NCBI GenBank assembly: GCA_027717595.1
Contig: JALLOF010000005.1
Location: 30,203-94,202, forward strand
Direction: 5' to 3'
Length of the DNA stretch: 64,000 nucleotides
Source of the DNA: Nitrospinae bacterium AH_259_B05_G02_I21
GTDB taxonomy: Bacteria > JADFOP01
Both the position numbers and the translations under genes were made by a program. The notes beneath the pieces are model-generated. The model was not told where the DNA came from and searched no databases. It saw only the letters and a program-made list of their open reading frames with translations. Position 1 is the stretch's first letter. Each line of letters begins with the position of its first letter. Shown one piece after another: positions 47,458 through 57,336 of this stretch.

Positions 47458-48720
47458 GTGGGTTCCAAGAGGCTCAAGGAGGTTGACCCGCAAGTCGCCG
47501 AGGCGATTCGCCTGGAGACGGAGCGGCTTCAGGTCAATCTAGAGCTCATCGCCTCGGAGAATTTCGTAAGCGAGGCCGTCATGGAGGCCATGAGCTGCGT
47601 CATGACCAACAAGTACGCCGAAGGGTATCCGGGCCGGCGCTATTACGGCGGATGCCAGTTCGTGGACATCGCTGAGGAGCTGGCCATCGAGCGGGCCAAG
47701 CAGCTCTTCGGCGCCGACGTGGTCAACGTACAGCCCCACTCAGGCAGCCAGGCCAATATGGCCGTCTACTCCGCCCTCCTGGAGCATGGCGATACCATCC
47801 TCGGGATGAACCTCTCCCACGGCGGGCACCTCACTCACGGAAGCCCGGTCAACTTCTCCGGCATGTACTACAAGATGGTCTTCTACGGGGTCAACAAGGA
47901 CACCGAAGTGGTGGACATGGACGAGGTTATGGAGCTCGCAAAACGCCATAACCCCAAGCTCATCATCGTCGGGGCCTCGGCCTATCCGCGCAACTTCGAC
48001 TACTCAGCCTTCCGGAAAGTGGCCGATGAGGTGGGGGCCGTCGTCGTGGCCGACATCGCCCACCCGGCAGGGCTAATTTCCGCTGGCGTGCACCCAAGCC
48101 CCGTCCCCCACTCTGAGATCGTGACGTCGACCACCCACAAGACCCTCCGCGGGCCCAGGGGCGGCATTATCATGTGCAATGAGGACTACGGCAAAATCAT
48201 CAACAAGATGGTCTTTCCGGGCATGCAGGGAGGGCCGCTGATGCACATCATCGCCGCCAAGGCGGTGGCCTTCCAAGAGGCCCTCACCGAGGAGTTCCGC
48301 GAGTACGCGGCCCAGATCGTGAAGAACGCCAAGGCCTTGGCCGCATCGCTTCAGCGAAACGGGTATCGCCTGGTCTCAGGCGGGACCGACAAACACATGA
48401 TGCTGCTCGACCTAAGAGAGACGAAGATCACGGGCAAGGACGCCGAGGAGGCCCTAGATGAGGCGGGGATAACGGTCAACAAGAACGTCATCCCCTTCGA
48501 GGCCCGAAGCCCGTTCGTGACCAGCGGCATCCGCATCGGAACGCCGGCCGTAACCACCCGGGGCATGAAGGAGCCCGAGATGGAGACCATCGGGGACCTC
48601 ATCGCCCGGGTGCTAAACGACATCGACAGAGACGACGTCAAGACGTCCGTGGGGGATGATGTGCGAAGCCTCACGGCGAAGTTTCCCATATACCAGGAAA
48701 CCATGCGGCGGATCTCGTGA
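47458..48720 (+). CDS. glyA: Serine hydroxymethyltransferase GlyA
   Basis: A 420-residue PLP enzyme exchanging the serine hydroxymethyl group with tetrahydrofolate. Signatures are [32 protein letters not shown], the PLP lysine in [13 protein letters not shown], and the C-terminal [15 protein letters not shown]. Full length. GTG start (47458) after GGAGGGAG. Confidence 0.97.
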   Translation: MGSKRLKEVDPQVAEAIRLETERLQVNLELIASENFVSEAVMEAMSCVMTNKYAEGYPGRRYYGGCQFVDIAEELAIERAKQLFGADVVNVQPHSGSQANMAVYSALLEHGDTILGMNLSHGGHLTHGSPVNFSGMYYKMVFYGVNKDTEVVDMDEVMELAKRHNPKLIIVGASAYPRNFDYSAFRKVADEVGAVVVADIAHPAGLISAGVHPSPVPHSEIVTSTTHKTLRGPRGGIIMCNEDYGKIINKMVFPGMQGGPLMHIIAAKAVAFQEALTEEFREYAAQIVKNAKALAASLQRNGYRLVSGGTDKHMMLLDLRETKITGKDAEEALDEAGITVNKNVIPFEARSPFVTSGIRIGTPAVTTRGMKEPEMETIGDLIARVLNDIDRDDVKTSVGDDVRSLTAKFPIYQETMRRIS

Positions 48721-48762
48721 TCCGTATGCGGCCCCCGGGCCGCGTGGGCGGGAACGCGTCCC

Positions 48763-49263
48763 ATGAAGTGTCCGTCCTGTGGGCACCTAGATAACAAGGT
48801 CATCGACTCTCGTTTATCGAGGGAGCGGAACGTTATCCGTCGCCGTCGGGAGTGCTTTGCCTGCAGCCGGCGCTTCACCACGTACGAGAAGGTTGAAGAA
48901 TCGATGCCCGCCGTCCTCAAAAAAGACGGCCGCCGCGAGCCCTACGACCGTGACAAGCTGCGTGCGGGCATCGATAAGGCGCTCGAGAAACGGCCCGTGA
49001 GCATCGAGGAGCGGGACCATATGATGATGCGCATTGAGAAGCGCCTCCAGGAGAAGGGGGAGCGGGAGGTCGCAAGCAACATCATTGGGGATGCCGTGAT
49101 GGAGGAGCTCCACGCCGCCGACCAGGTGGCCTACGTCCGATTCGCCTCCGTCTATAGGCAGTTCAAGGACATCAACGAGTTTATGGAAGAGCTACAGGAC
49201 CTCTTGAAGGAGAGCCGCCGCCGCGAGCAGGAATCCGTCGCCGGCCAGGAAACGCCCGCCTAG
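48763..49263 (+). CDS. nrdR: Transcriptional repressor NrdR
   Basis: A 166-residue repressor of ribonucleotide reductase genes. The zinc ribbon [17 protein letters not shown] with a second pair in CFACSRRF is followed by an ATP-cone domain (about residues 47-140) starting with [19 protein letters not shown]. It senses dATP/ATP. No nrd gene is in the window. Follows glyA in the same operon; a 116-bp gap precedes ccsA. Confidence 0.96.
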   Translation: MKCPSCGHLDNKVIDSRLSRERNVIRRRRECFACSRRFTTYEKVEESMPAVLKKDGRREPYDRDKLRAGIDKALEKRPVSIEERDHMMMRIEKRLQEKGEREVASNIIGDAVMEELHAADQVAYVRFASVYRQFKDINEFMEELQDLLKESRRREQESVAGQETPA

Positions 49264-49379
49264 CACTCTCGTCGTCCCGTTGACATCTCCTTGAAACCAA
49301 GAGTATCATAAAAGTTTGATTCCTTAGTGGCTGGAGAGCTGGCCCTTGAGCCGCTGCCGGCCGGGCCAGAGGCGCTACG

Positions 49380-50195
49380 ATGAGTGCGATTTTCCTTCAC
49401 ATTACGGTCATTTCCTATTTCCTGGCTGCCGGGGCCTTCCTCATTTTTTTCTACTCCAAGAGCAAGCGGGTCGGTGTGGCAGGCACCGCCCTTGTGCTGG
49501 TGGGATTCATCACCCATACGGCCGCGATGGCCTTGAGGGCCCAAGAGGTGGGCCACTTGCCCCTCACCAGTCTCCACGAAGCGATGACCTTCTTCTCCTG
49601 GACCATCACGCTGTTGTTCCTCATCTCGAGGTACAAATACCGGATTGAGATATTGGGGGCTTTCGTCGTGCCGCTGGCCTTTATCACCCTTGGCTACGCG
49701 GCCGTGTTGCCGAGCGAAGTCCGGCCCATCTTGCCCGTGCTCAAAAGCTCCTGGCTTGCGATCCACGTGACCTTGGCAGTGCTTGGCAACGCCGCCTTTG
49801 CCGTGACCTTCGTGGCCGGCATCATGTATCTGCTCCAAGAGCGCCAGCTTAAGCGAAAGAAGCCTGGAGCCTTCTATTACCGGCTGCCGAGCCTCGAAGT
49901 GCTCGACCAGCTTGGCTACCGCGCGCTCTCCTTCGGGTTCCCTTTCCAGACCCTTGGGATTATTACCGGCTCGCTGTGGGCGGCCTACGCCTTTGGGTCT
50001 TACTGGCGGTGGGACCCCAAGGAGACATTCACCCTCATCACCTGGTTCATCTACGCCGTGCTGCTCCACGGGCGTCTGGTGGTGGGGTGGCGTGGTCGCA
50101 GAGCGGCGTTTCTCTGCATTGTGGGCTTTTGCACCGTGATGTTCACCTTCGTGGGCCTCAGCCTTCTGACGGAAGGCTATCACTCCTTCCAGTAG
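49380..50195 (+). CDS. ccsA: CcsA/HemX-type cytochrome c assembly membrane protein
   Basis: A 271-residue protein with about eight transmembrane helices and the tryptophan-rich heme-handling motif SYWRWDPKETFTLITWFIY; conserved histidines are in LPLTSLHEAMTFFSW and in AIHVTLAVLGNAAFA. Such proteins export or present heme for cytochrome c maturation; in this genomic place the HemX-like relative of CcsA is common, where it may influence glutamyl-tRNA reductase. It starts the heme operon, 21 bp before hemA. Confidence 0.87.
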   Translation: MSAIFLHITVISYFLAAGAFLIFFYSKSKRVGVAGTALVLVGFITHTAAMALRAQEVGHLPLTSLHEAMTFFSWTITLLFLISRYKYRIEILGAFVVPLAFITLGYAAVLPSEVRPILPVLKSSWLAIHVTLAVLGNAAFAVTFVAGIMYLLQERQLKRKKPGAFYYRLPSLEVLDQLGYRALSFGFPFQTLGIITGSLWAAYAFGSYWRWDPKETFTLITWFIYAVLLHGRLVVGWRGRRAAFLCIVGFCTVMFTFVGLSLLTEGYHSFQ

Positions 50196-50216
50196 CGAGG
50201 TTGGGCGGCATAGAGC

Positions 50217-51479
50217 ATGCGCGTTTTCCTCTACGGCACCAGTCACAAGACGGCTCCGGTGGAGTTTCGCGAACAGCTGGCGTTCCCGCCCGAGGAGCTC
50301 AAAAACGTCCTTCGCGGCCTGATCGAGGAATGCCACTTCGATGAGGCGGTCGTCCTCTCGACCTGTAACCGGGTCGAGATATATGGGCGGTCGGCTCCCA
50401 GGTACGCGAAGGCCGAGCCCATCCGCGACCTCGTAAGCCGGTTCAACGGCCTCGACCCGGAGGAGATCGACCGCCACGCCTACTTCTATCTCGATGAAGA
50501 GGCCGTGCGCCACTGCTTCCGGGTGGGCTCAAGCCTCGATTCGATGATCGTGGGCGAGCCCCAGATTACGGGACAAATCAAGGAGGCCTATTTCGAGGCG
50601 AAGAAACACCAGGCGACCGGCCCCATCCTGAACAACCTCTTCGAGCGGGCCTTTAACGTGGCCAAGCGCGTGCGGACCGAGACGGGAATCGCGAGCCACG
50701 CCGTCTCGGTCAGCTTCGCCGCCGTGGAGTTGGCCAGGAAGATTTTCGCGGACCTCAAAGACCGGTCCGTCCTGCTCGTGGGGGCCGGGGAGATGGGTGA
50801 GATGGCTGCCCGACACCTGACCAGCCACGGTGTGGAGCGGGTCCTGGTGGCCAACCGGACATACGAGCGAGCGGTGGAGATGGCCCGAGGATTCCTTGGC
50901 GAGGCGATTCCCTTCGAGGCGCTGGGGGAGCGCCTGGCCGATGCCGACATCGTTATCAGCACAACCGGCTCCTCTCAGCCCATCATCACCAAGGAGCAGG
51001 TCCAACGTGCGCTCAGGGCCCGGCGAAACCGACCGATGTTCTTTGTTGATATCGCCGTGCCCAGAGACATCGAGCCGGCGGTCAATGAGCTGGCGAACGT
51101 CTATTGCTACGATATCGACGATCTGGAGACGGTGGTGGAGTCCAACATCAAGGAGCGCCAGCGCGAAGCCGACAGGGCCGAAGAGATTCTAAGCCAGGAG
51201 GTCCAAGCCTTCGTGCAGTGGTTCGCCTCGCTCGACGCTGTTCCCACCATCGTGGAGCTGCTGGAGAAGTCCGACAAGGTCCGCCGCGAGGAGGTGGCAA
51301 AGACCCTCGCCAAGCTTGTAAACGTCGGGGAGCAGGAGCGCCAAAGCATCGAGGCTATGGCCCACGCCATCGTGAAGAAAATTCTGCACGACCCTATTGT
51401 GACCTTGAAGAAGCATTCTGGAGACGAGGAGGGAGGCAAGATTCTCGGCATCGCTCGGCGCCTCTTCAATCTCGACTGA
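50217..51479 (+). CDS. hemA: Glutamyl-tRNA reductase HemA
   Basis: A 420-residue NADPH-dependent reductase making glutamate-1-semialdehyde for tetrapyrrole synthesis. The start YGTSHKTAPVEFREQLAF and catalytic cysteine in VLSTCNRVEIYG are clear; VGEPQITGQIKEAY and the nucleotide loop LLVGAGEMGEMAARHL follow, then the dimerisation helices at the C-terminus. The hemC gene starts 14 bp later. The genes together cover 5-aminolevulinate entry through uroporphyrinogen III, except hemL. Confidence 0.97.
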   Translation: MRVFLYGTSHKTAPVEFREQLAFPPEELKNVLRGLIEECHFDEAVVLSTCNRVEIYGRSAPRYAKAEPIRDLVSRFNGLDPEEIDRHAYFYLDEEAVRHCFRVGSSLDSMIVGEPQITGQIKEAYFEAKKHQATGPILNNLFERAFNVAKRVRTETGIASHAVSVSFAAVELARKIFADLKDRSVLLVGAGEMGEMAARHLTSHGVERVLVANRTYERAVEMARGFLGEAIPFEALGERLADADIVISTTGSSQPIITKEQVQRALRARRNRPMFFVDIAVPRDIEPAVNELANVYCYDIDDLETVVESNIKERQREADRAEEILSQEVQAFVQWFASLDAVPTIVELLEKSDKVRREEVAKTLAKLVNVGEQERQSIEAMAHAIVKKILHDPIVTLKKHSGDEEGGKILGIARRLFNLD

Positions 51480-51493
51480 GGGGGGGCGTGTCC

Positions 51494-52444
51494 GTGCGAG
51501 AGCTGGTTATCGGGACGCGGGGCAGCAGGCTGGCCCTCTGGCAGGCCGGTTGGGTCAAGGAGCGCTTGGAAGCGGCCCATCCCGGCCTCGCCTGCCGCCT
51601 CGAGACGATTACGACCACGGGGGACAAAATTCTCGATGTGGCCCTCGCAAAGGTCGGCGGCAAAGGGCTCTTCGTCAAGGAGATCGAAGAAGCCCTGCTG
51701 GCGGGCAGGATTGACCTGGCCGTCCACAGCATGAAGGATGTACCGATGGGGCTTCCCGCGGGCTTGGCCATCGTTGCCATGACTGAGCGGGAAGATCCCC
51801 GGGACGCGGTGGTCACCCGAAACGGGGCCCCCCTGCTGTCGCTCCCCGATGGGGCGGTCATAGGCACCTCGAGCCTCAGGCGCCGGGTCCAGCTCAAGCA
51901 CATGCGGGCCGATTTCGCCTTGCGGGCCCTACGGGGCAACGTCGATACCCGACTGCGCAAGCTGGAGGAGGACGACCTGGATGCCGTTATCCTTGCCGCG
52001 GCGGGGATGAAACGGCTCGGGCTGGCCGACCGGATTGTTGAGTGCCTGGCTCCGGAGCGAATGCTGCCTGCCGTCGGCCAGGGCGTGCTGGGCATCGAGG
52101 CACGCCTCGATGACGGGCGGGTCGGCGACCTCGTGGCGGCCCTCGACGACGAACTTGCCCACCGGACGGTCCTTGGAGAACGGGCGTTTCTGGGCCGACT
52201 CGAAGGTGGGTGTCAGGTCCCCATCGGGTGCTTCGGCCGGCTGGAGGGCGAGCGGTTCGTCCTTCGCGGCATGGTGGGCCATCCGCGTGGCGAGCCGATA
52301 CTGTTCGGGGAGCGGGCCGGCTCCCTGGATGAGGCCACCTCGATGGGCCAGGCATTGGCCGAGGACCTCCTCGCCCAGGGAGCCGGTCGCATCCTGGAGG
52401 AGGTCTACAGAGAAGAGGGCCACCCCTTGCCCGGGAGTGCGTAG
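51494..52444 (+). CDS. hemC: Hydroxymethylbilane synthase HemC
   Basis: A 316-residue porphobilinogen deaminase. The start IGTRGSRLALWQAGWVKERL, the catalytic aspartate region HSMKDVPMGLP, IGTSSLRRRVQL, and the dipyrromethane-cofactor cysteine in LEGGCQVPIG are present. The enzyme tetramerises porphobilinogen. I start at GTG 51494; GTG 51488 is also in frame but sits too close to the GGGGGG ribosome-binding site. The frame is open far upstream across hemA, but that part is spurious. Confidence 0.95.
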   Translation: MRELVIGTRGSRLALWQAGWVKERLEAAHPGLACRLETITTTGDKILDVALAKVGGKGLFVKEIEEALLAGRIDLAVHSMKDVPMGLPAGLAIVAMTEREDPRDAVVTRNGAPLLSLPDGAVIGTSSLRRRVQLKHMRADFALRALRGNVDTRLRKLEEDDLDAVILAAAGMKRLGLADRIVECLAPERMLPAVGQGVLGIEARLDDGRVGDLVAALDDELAHRTVLGERAFLGRLEGGCQVPIGCFGRLEGERFVLRGMVGHPRGEPILFGERAGSLDEATSMGQALAEDLLAQGAGRILEEVYREEGHPLPGSA

Positions 52445-52459
52445 AGGAGCACCGACCGC

Positions 52460-53266
52460 ATGCCGAGAGCGACCATGCCCCTTGCCGGGCGCCGCATCGT
52501 TGTGACCAGGCCCGAGGAGCAGGCGGTCCCCTTCGTCTCGCTCCTGGAGGCCCAGGGGGCCGAGGCCGTCTGCTTTGCGACCATCGTCATCCGCCCGCCT
52601 CAGAACTGGGGGCCGCTTGACCGCGCCCTCGATAGGCTTGAGACGTACAATTGGTGCATCTTCACCAGCGCCCGCGGCGTGGAGGCCGTCGCTGGCCGTC
52701 TTGCCGAGCGCGGCCAGGACCCAAAGGTGCTTGGGGGCATGCGGCTGGCGGCGATAGGCCCCAAGACCGCCCGGGCGATCGAGGACCTCGGGCTGACTGT
52801 GGCCTGCATGCCTAGAGAGTACCGGGCGGAGGCCATCATTGTGGCCATTGGCCCGACCAACTTCGCCGGAAGCCGTCTGCTGTTGCCCCGGGCGCGGGTG
52901 GCGCGGGAGGTTCTGCCGGAGACCATACGGGCCCTTGGGGGCATCATAGATGTGGTGGAGGCCTACCGGACCGAACCCCCGAAGCCCGCCGTCACTGCCC
53001 CCCTCGTCAAACAGTTGGAAGCCGGCCAGATCGATGCCGTGACCTTTACCAGCTCCTCGACGGTGACCAATTTCCTTACGCTGATGGGGCGGCGCGGGGC
53101 CAGGAAGCTCCTCGACGGCGTGGCCGTGGCCTGCATCGGGCCGATCACGGCGGAGACGGCCCGCGACGCCGGGCTCGACCCGGCGGTGGTGGCTGAGTCG
53201 TACACCGTCGAGGGCCTGGTGGAAGGGCTCATCCAGCATTTCGCAGCTTCTCTGGGGAATCACTAG
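52460..53266 (+). CDS. hemD: Uroporphyrinogen-III synthase HemD
   Basis: A 268-residue HemD, cyclising hydroxymethylbilane to uroporphyrinogen III. The family is weakly conserved, but [20 protein letters not shown] at the start, [28 protein letters not shown] and [16 protein letters not shown] support it, together with its position between hemC and hemB. It is a stand-alone gene, not fused to cobA as in some anaerobes. The next gene starts 2 bp after the stop codon. Confidence 0.93.
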   Translation: MPRATMPLAGRRIVVTRPEEQAVPFVSLLEAQGAEAVCFATIVIRPPQNWGPLDRALDRLETYNWCIFTSARGVEAVAGRLAERGQDPKVLGGMRLAAIGPKTARAIEDLGLTVACMPREYRAEAIIVAIGPTNFAGSRLLLPRARVAREVLPETIRALGGIIDVVEAYRTEPPKPAVTAPLVKQLEAGQIDAVTFTSSSTVTNFLTLMGRRGARKLLDGVAVACIGPITAETARDAGLDPAVVAESYTVEGLVEGLIQHFAASLGNH

Positions 53267-53268
53267 CC

Positions 53269-54249
53269 ATGACATTTCCTTTTCATCGGCCGCGCCGGCT
53301 TCGAGAGACCGAGCTACTTCGGCGCATGGTCCGCGAGACCCGCCTCTCGGTTGACGACCTCATCTACCCGCTCTTCGCCGTCCCCGGCGAAGGCGTATGC
53401 GATGAGATTCCCTCCATGCCCGGGGTCTATCGCCGCTCGGCGGATCAGCTCGTGCTCGAGGCCAAGGAGGTCCGTGAGCTGGGCATCCCGGCGGTAATCC
53501 TCTTCGGCACGCCCGAGCGCAAAGACCCCGAAGGGCGCGAAGCCTACAGGGAGGACGGCGTCGTCCAGCGGGCGGTGGTCGCCATCAAGGCACAGGTGGA
53601 TGACCTGGTCGTGGTTACCGATGTGTGTCTGTGCGCCTACACCGACCACGGTCACTGCGGCCTGGTCGTCGAGGGTCGCATAGACAACGACGCCACCTTG
53701 GAGCCGTTGGCGGCGACCGCGCTGTCGCACGTGCGGGCCGGTGCGGACATGGTCGCCCCCTCGGACATGATGGACGGGCGCATCCTGGTTATCCGCGAGC
53801 GGCTCGACGAGGAGGGCTTCGAGGGCGTGCCCATCATGTCCTATGCAGCCAAGTACGCCTCGGCGTTCTACGGGCCGTTCCGCGACGCCGTCCACGCGGC
53901 CCCGTCCTTCGGCGATCGGCGAAGCCACCAGATGGACCCGCCCAACAGCGACGAGGCCGTCCGCGAGGCCGCGCTCGACGTAGAGGAGGGGGCCGACATC
54001 GTCATGGTCAAGCCGGCGCTTCCGTACCTCGACGTCATCCGACGGATCAAGGACGAGCTCAACGTTCCCGTAGCCGCCTTCCTCGTCTCCGGCGAGTACG
54101 CGATGATCAAGGCAGCCTCGGCCAGGGGATGGCTGGAGGAAGAGCGGGCCGTCCTGGAGGTGCTTACCGGCGTCCGGCGGGCCGGGGCGGACCTCATCCT
54201 CACCTACTTCGCCAAGGATGCAGCCCGCACCCTGCGGGACCACCCCTAA
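53269..54249 (+). CDS. hemB: Delta-aminolevulinic acid dehydratase HemB
   Basis: A 326-residue porphobilinogen synthase. It has the cysteine-rich zinc site [13 protein letters not shown], and both Schiff-base lysines, in [18 protein letters not shown] and [12 protein letters not shown]. It acts between HemA/HemL and HemC, although last of the hem genes here. A PfkB-type gene follows after 18 bp. Confidence 0.97.
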   Translation: MTFPFHRPRRLRETELLRRMVRETRLSVDDLIYPLFAVPGEGVCDEIPSMPGVYRRSADQLVLEAKEVRELGIPAVILFGTPERKDPEGREAYREDGVVQRAVVAIKAQVDDLVVVTDVCLCAYTDHGHCGLVVEGRIDNDATLEPLAATALSHVRAGADMVAPSDMMDGRILVIRERLDEEGFEGVPIMSYAAKYASAFYGPFRDAVHAAPSFGDRRSHQMDPPNSDEAVREAALDVEEGADIVMVKPALPYLDVIRRIKDELNVPVAAFLVSGEYAMIKAASARGWLEEERAVLEVLTGVRRAGADLILTYFAKDAARTLRDHP

Positions 54250-54267
54250 GCGAGAAAGGACGATATC

Positions 54268-55212
54268 GTGAGCCTTCTCGTCGTCGGCAGTGTGGCTTTT
54301 GACGACGTGCGGACTCCTTTCGGGGAGGTCCGGGGGGTCCTGGGCGGATCGGCGACGTACTTCGGCATCGCCGCGAGCTACTTCGCCGACGTCAACCTGG
54401 TGGCGGTGGTCGGGGATGATTTTACGGACGAGAGCCTCGATCTCTTCCGCACCCATCGGGTCAATATCGATGGGCTCGAGCGCCGCTCTGGCAAGACCTT
54501 CCGCTGGAGCGGCGAGTACGGGTTTGACCTCAAGGAGGCGACCACGCACGCCACGCACCTCAACGTCTTCGAGACCTTCGAGCCCAAGCTTCCAGCGAGC
54601 TACCGGGCCTGCCCGTACGTCTTCCTGGCGAACATCGATCCGGTGCTCCAGCGCCAGGTCCTCGAGCAGATGGAGGCCCCCGAACTCGTGGCGTGCGATA
54701 CGATGAATTTCTGGATCGAGGGCAAGCCCAAGGAGCTCAAAGAGACGCTTCGCCACGTGGACATCCTCACCATCAATGACAGCGAAGCGCGCGAGCTGGC
54801 CAGCCAGCCCAATATCTACGAGGCCGCCCAAGCGATCCTGGCCATGGGGCCGTCCGCGCTCATTGTCAAGCGGGGCGAGTACGGGGCCCTCATGTTCAAC
54901 GAGGAGAAGGTCTTTGCCATTCCGGCCTACCCGCTGGAGGCGGTCTTCGACCCAACGGGGGCGGGGGACTCCTTTGCGGGGGGGTTTATGGGGTATCTGG
55001 CCAACGTCCGCAACGTGACGGATGCTACCTTGCGCCAGGCCATTATAATGGGAAGCGTCATGGCGAGCTTCAACGTGGAGGCCTTCAGCCTTGATCGGCT
55101 AAGGGCCGTGACGTACGATGAAATCCTCGAACGATTCAAGGCCTTTCGACGGTTGGTTCACTTCGAGGACATCGGCTCTGGGGAGCTTGCCGTCCAGCGC
55201 CTGATGATCTGA
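54268..55212 (+). CDS. PfkB-family sugar kinase
   Basis: A 314-residue ribokinase-like enzyme. GGSATYFGIAASYFADV near the N-terminus binds the sugar, and the ATP/catalytic motif DPTGAGDSFAGGFMGYLA lies near residue 230. Homologues of this size close to heme genes are often annotated as 'sugar kinase' without a known substrate; ribose, adenosine or another nucleoside-like sugar is possible. GTG start. It follows hemB by 18 bp and may share its transcript. Confidence 0.87.
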   Translation: MSLLVVGSVAFDDVRTPFGEVRGVLGGSATYFGIAASYFADVNLVAVVGDDFTDESLDLFRTHRVNIDGLERRSGKTFRWSGEYGFDLKEATTHATHLNVFETFEPKLPASYRACPYVFLANIDPVLQRQVLEQMEAPELVACDTMNFWIEGKPKELKETLRHVDILTINDSEARELASQPNIYEAAQAILAMGPSALIVKRGEYGALMFNEEKVFAIPAYPLEAVFDPTGAGDSFAGGFMGYLANVRNVTDATLRQAIIMGSVMASFNVEAFSLDRLRAVTYDEILERFKAFRRLVHFEDIGSGELAVQRLMI

Positions 55213-55264
55213 GACGGCTCCTTTGTGAGGGTCGTTCGTCCCGGGGATAAGGGGGATGTGTCCC

Positions 55265-55909
55265 GTGCGGATTATCGCGGGAGTCGCTAAGGGCCGAACC
55301 CTGAAGACCTTGCGCGGATACGATATCCGACCTACGCCCGAGAAGGTCCGCGAAAGCCTCTTTCAGCGGTTCGGTGAGCTTAGGGGCGTGCGCTTCCTCG
55401 ACGGCTTCGCCGGGAGTGGTGCCGTTGGCATCGAGGCTCTAAGCCGCGGAGCCTCCCGGGTCGTCTTCGTCGATAGCGATAGGCGGGCCTGTCGGTGCGT
55501 AGAGGAGAACCTGAAACGGGTCGGCTTTTCCGAAGAGGCGGGACGCAAGAGCCCTCGGAGGGCCCGGGGGGCCGACAACGCGGCGGCAGGTCTGAGTGGC
55601 GTCCCAGCGGAAGGGGAGGAGAGAAGCTGGGCCATCCTGCCGATGGCCATGACGCGGGCCATCGCCTCCCTCGAGCGGGCGGAGGAGGTGTTCGACATCG
55701 TCTTCCTCGACCCCCCGTATCGAAGTGAGGAGGGGCTGGTCGTCCTCAAGCGGCTCGTGGGCAGCCCCCTGCTGCTCCCCGGGAGCCGTATCTTTCTGGA
55801 GCATGCGTTCAGCGAGCAGATTGAGGGCGCCGTGGAGGCGGGCTGGAGGGTCGTGGATGCCCGCCGGTTCGGCGACACCAGGGTAACGGAGCTGGCTCGC
55901 GCCGATTAA
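55265..55909 (+). CDS. rsmD: 16S rRNA m2G966 methyltransferase RsmD, with insertion
   Basis: A roughly 214-residue class I methyltransferase that modifies G966 of 16S rRNA. It shows RIIAGVAKGRTLKTL, the RPTPEKVRESLF motif, FLDGFAGSGAVGIEALSRGA and the catalytic VFLDPPY. An extra segment of about 30 residues (RKSPRRARGADNAAAG region, near residues 98-128), rich in Arg/Ala/Gly, interrupts the fold between SAM motif II and the DPPY motif. I prefer GTG 55265, nine bases after AAGGGGG; ATG 55256 is three codons earlier and too close to it. Confidence 0.88.
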   Translation: MRIIAGVAKGRTLKTLRGYDIRPTPEKVRESLFQRFGELRGVRFLDGFAGSGAVGIEALSRGASRVVFVDSDRRACRCVEENLKRVGFSEEAGRKSPRRARGADNAAAGLSGVPAEGEERSWAILPMAMTRAIASLERAEEVFDIVFLDPPYRSEEGLVVLKRLVGSPLLLPGSRIFLEHAFSEQIEGAVEAGWRVVDARRFGDTRVTELARAD

Positions 55910-56063
55910 AGGGCTGCGTATTCAATAGGTTGGGTGCGCCGGCGGAAGGGCCCGAAGCGCAAAAGCTGTGGAAAAACGGAAGCCTTTCTGGAAGAGGAAA
56001 GCATCGCTCCCATAATTGGTTGATTTTACAAGGCATAGGCACATGGCTGCATTTTGCCCCCTC

Positions 56064-56072
56064 TGGTATAAT
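56064..56072 (+). promoter_or_regulatory. Extended -10 promoter for mnmA
   Basis: TGGTATAAT, a perfect extended -10 (TGn plus TATAAT), in the 55910-56156 gap. The -35 position carries only TGGCTG. Predicted start near 56079; a GAAAAGT/ACTTTTC inverted repeat follows in the leader. Confidence 0.5.
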
Positions 56073-56156
56073 AACTTGAAAAGTGGGCAATTATGTAACT
56101 TTTCCACACCGATTTCCACAGCCCGCGCCCCCCATTTACGTTGAGGGCTAGAAGCG

Positions 56157-57302
56157 TTGAGAGAATCGGAATTTACAAAGAGCCTGGACATCGCGCCCCA
56201 CCAGCCCCGAGGGAGACGGGTCGTGGTCGCCATGAGCGGAGGGGTGGACAGTTCCGTCGCGGCGGCCCTGCTCGCCGAAGAGGGCTACGAGGTCATCGGC
56301 GTGGGCCTCCAGGTCTGGGACTACAGTGCCTCGGATGCACCGTCTCGGCGATTCGGCACCTGCTGCGCCCCGACCGACTTCGCCGACGCCCGCCGGGTGG
56401 CCGAGTCCCTGGGCGTGCCGTTTTACCTCTTCGACGTCGAGGAAGTCTTTCGCGAAGCGGTCATCGATCCGTTCGTGGCCTCGTACGCCGAGGGCCGCAC
56501 GCCAAACCCGTGCGTGTCGTGCAACCAGCGAGTCAAGTTCGATTACCTGATGGAGCGGGCACTGGCCTTAGGGGCCGACATGGTTGCCACGGGCCACTAT
56601 GCCTCGGTGGTCCGCGACCGCAGATCGGGCCGGCTGGCGGTCTCACGCGGCGTCGATCGGGACAAGGACCAGTCCTACTACCTGTTCGACCTATCCCAGA
56701 AGCAGCTTGCCCGGATCGTCTTTCCCCTATCAGGGCTCACCAAGGAGCGGGTGCGCCAAAAGGCCCGGCAACTCGGCCTCGTGGTGGCTGACAAGCCCGA
56801 GAGCCAGGAGATCTGCTTCATCTCGGATGGGGACACGGCCGGCTTCCTTGCCCGCCAGCTCGGGGAGGATGCCGTGGGTGAAGGTGAGGTGGTCTCCGCC
56901 GAGGGGACGGTAGTCGGCCGACACCGGGGATACGCCTACTACACCGTCGGGCAGCGCCGGGGCCTTGGAGTGGCGGCGGGCCTTCCTCTCTACGTCACCC
57001 ACATCGACCCGGCCGCAAACCGACTGGAGGTCGGCCCGGACGAGGCACTCTGGCGAAGGCGCCTCGATGTCGGTGGGCTCACCTGGGCCCTTCCTCCCGC
57101 TGTGGGCGAGCCGGTCCGCCTGGAGGTGCAGATTCGGTCCCGCCACGAGGCTGCGCCCGCCGCGGTTGAGCGGCTCTCGAACGGGCAGGCCCGCGTGACC
57201 TTCGAGGAGCCCCAGCGGGCCATCGCTCCTGGCCAAGCAGCCGTCTTGTACGCCGGCGACGTGGTCGTTGGCGGGGGATGGATCGAGCCCGACGGTGCGT
57301 GA
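56157..57302 (+). CDS. mnmA: tRNA-specific 2-thiouridylase MnmA
   Basis: A 381-residue enzyme thiolating U34 of tRNA-Glu, -Gln and -Lys. The PP-loop is VAMSGGVDSSVAAALL; the two catalytic cysteines are in PNPCVSCNQRVKF and ESQEICFISDGD; GHYASVV and the C-terminal beta-barrel with YTVGQRRGLGVA are present. The start appears to be TTG 56157; an internal start nearer to GRRVVVAMSGG would be needed only if the N-terminal 23 residues are not translated. Stand-alone, with its own upstream promoter. Confidence 0.95.
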   Translation: MRESEFTKSLDIAPHQPRGRRVVVAMSGGVDSSVAAALLAEEGYEVIGVGLQVWDYSASDAPSRRFGTCCAPTDFADARRVAESLGVPFYLFDVEEVFREAVIDPFVASYAEGRTPNPCVSCNQRVKFDYLMERALALGADMVATGHYASVVRDRRSGRLAVSRGVDRDKDQSYYLFDLSQKQLARIVFPLSGLTKERVRQKARQLGLVVADKPESQEICFISDGDTAGFLARQLGEDAVGEGEVVSAEGTVVGRHRGYAYYTVGQRRGLGVAAGLPLYVTHIDPAANRLEVGPDEALWRRRLDVGGLTWALPPAVGEPVRLEVQIRSRHEAAPAAVERLSNGQARVTFEEPQRAIAPGQAAVLYAGDVVVGGGWIEPDGA

Positions 57303-57336
57303 CGCCTAGCGCCCCTCGCCCAACCTCCGTCCTGCC

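Noticed and set aside
53314-54831. A 505-codon minus-strand frame
   Set aside because: Antisense to hemB and the PfkB gene, both with intact catalytic motifs. No likeness to known proteins.
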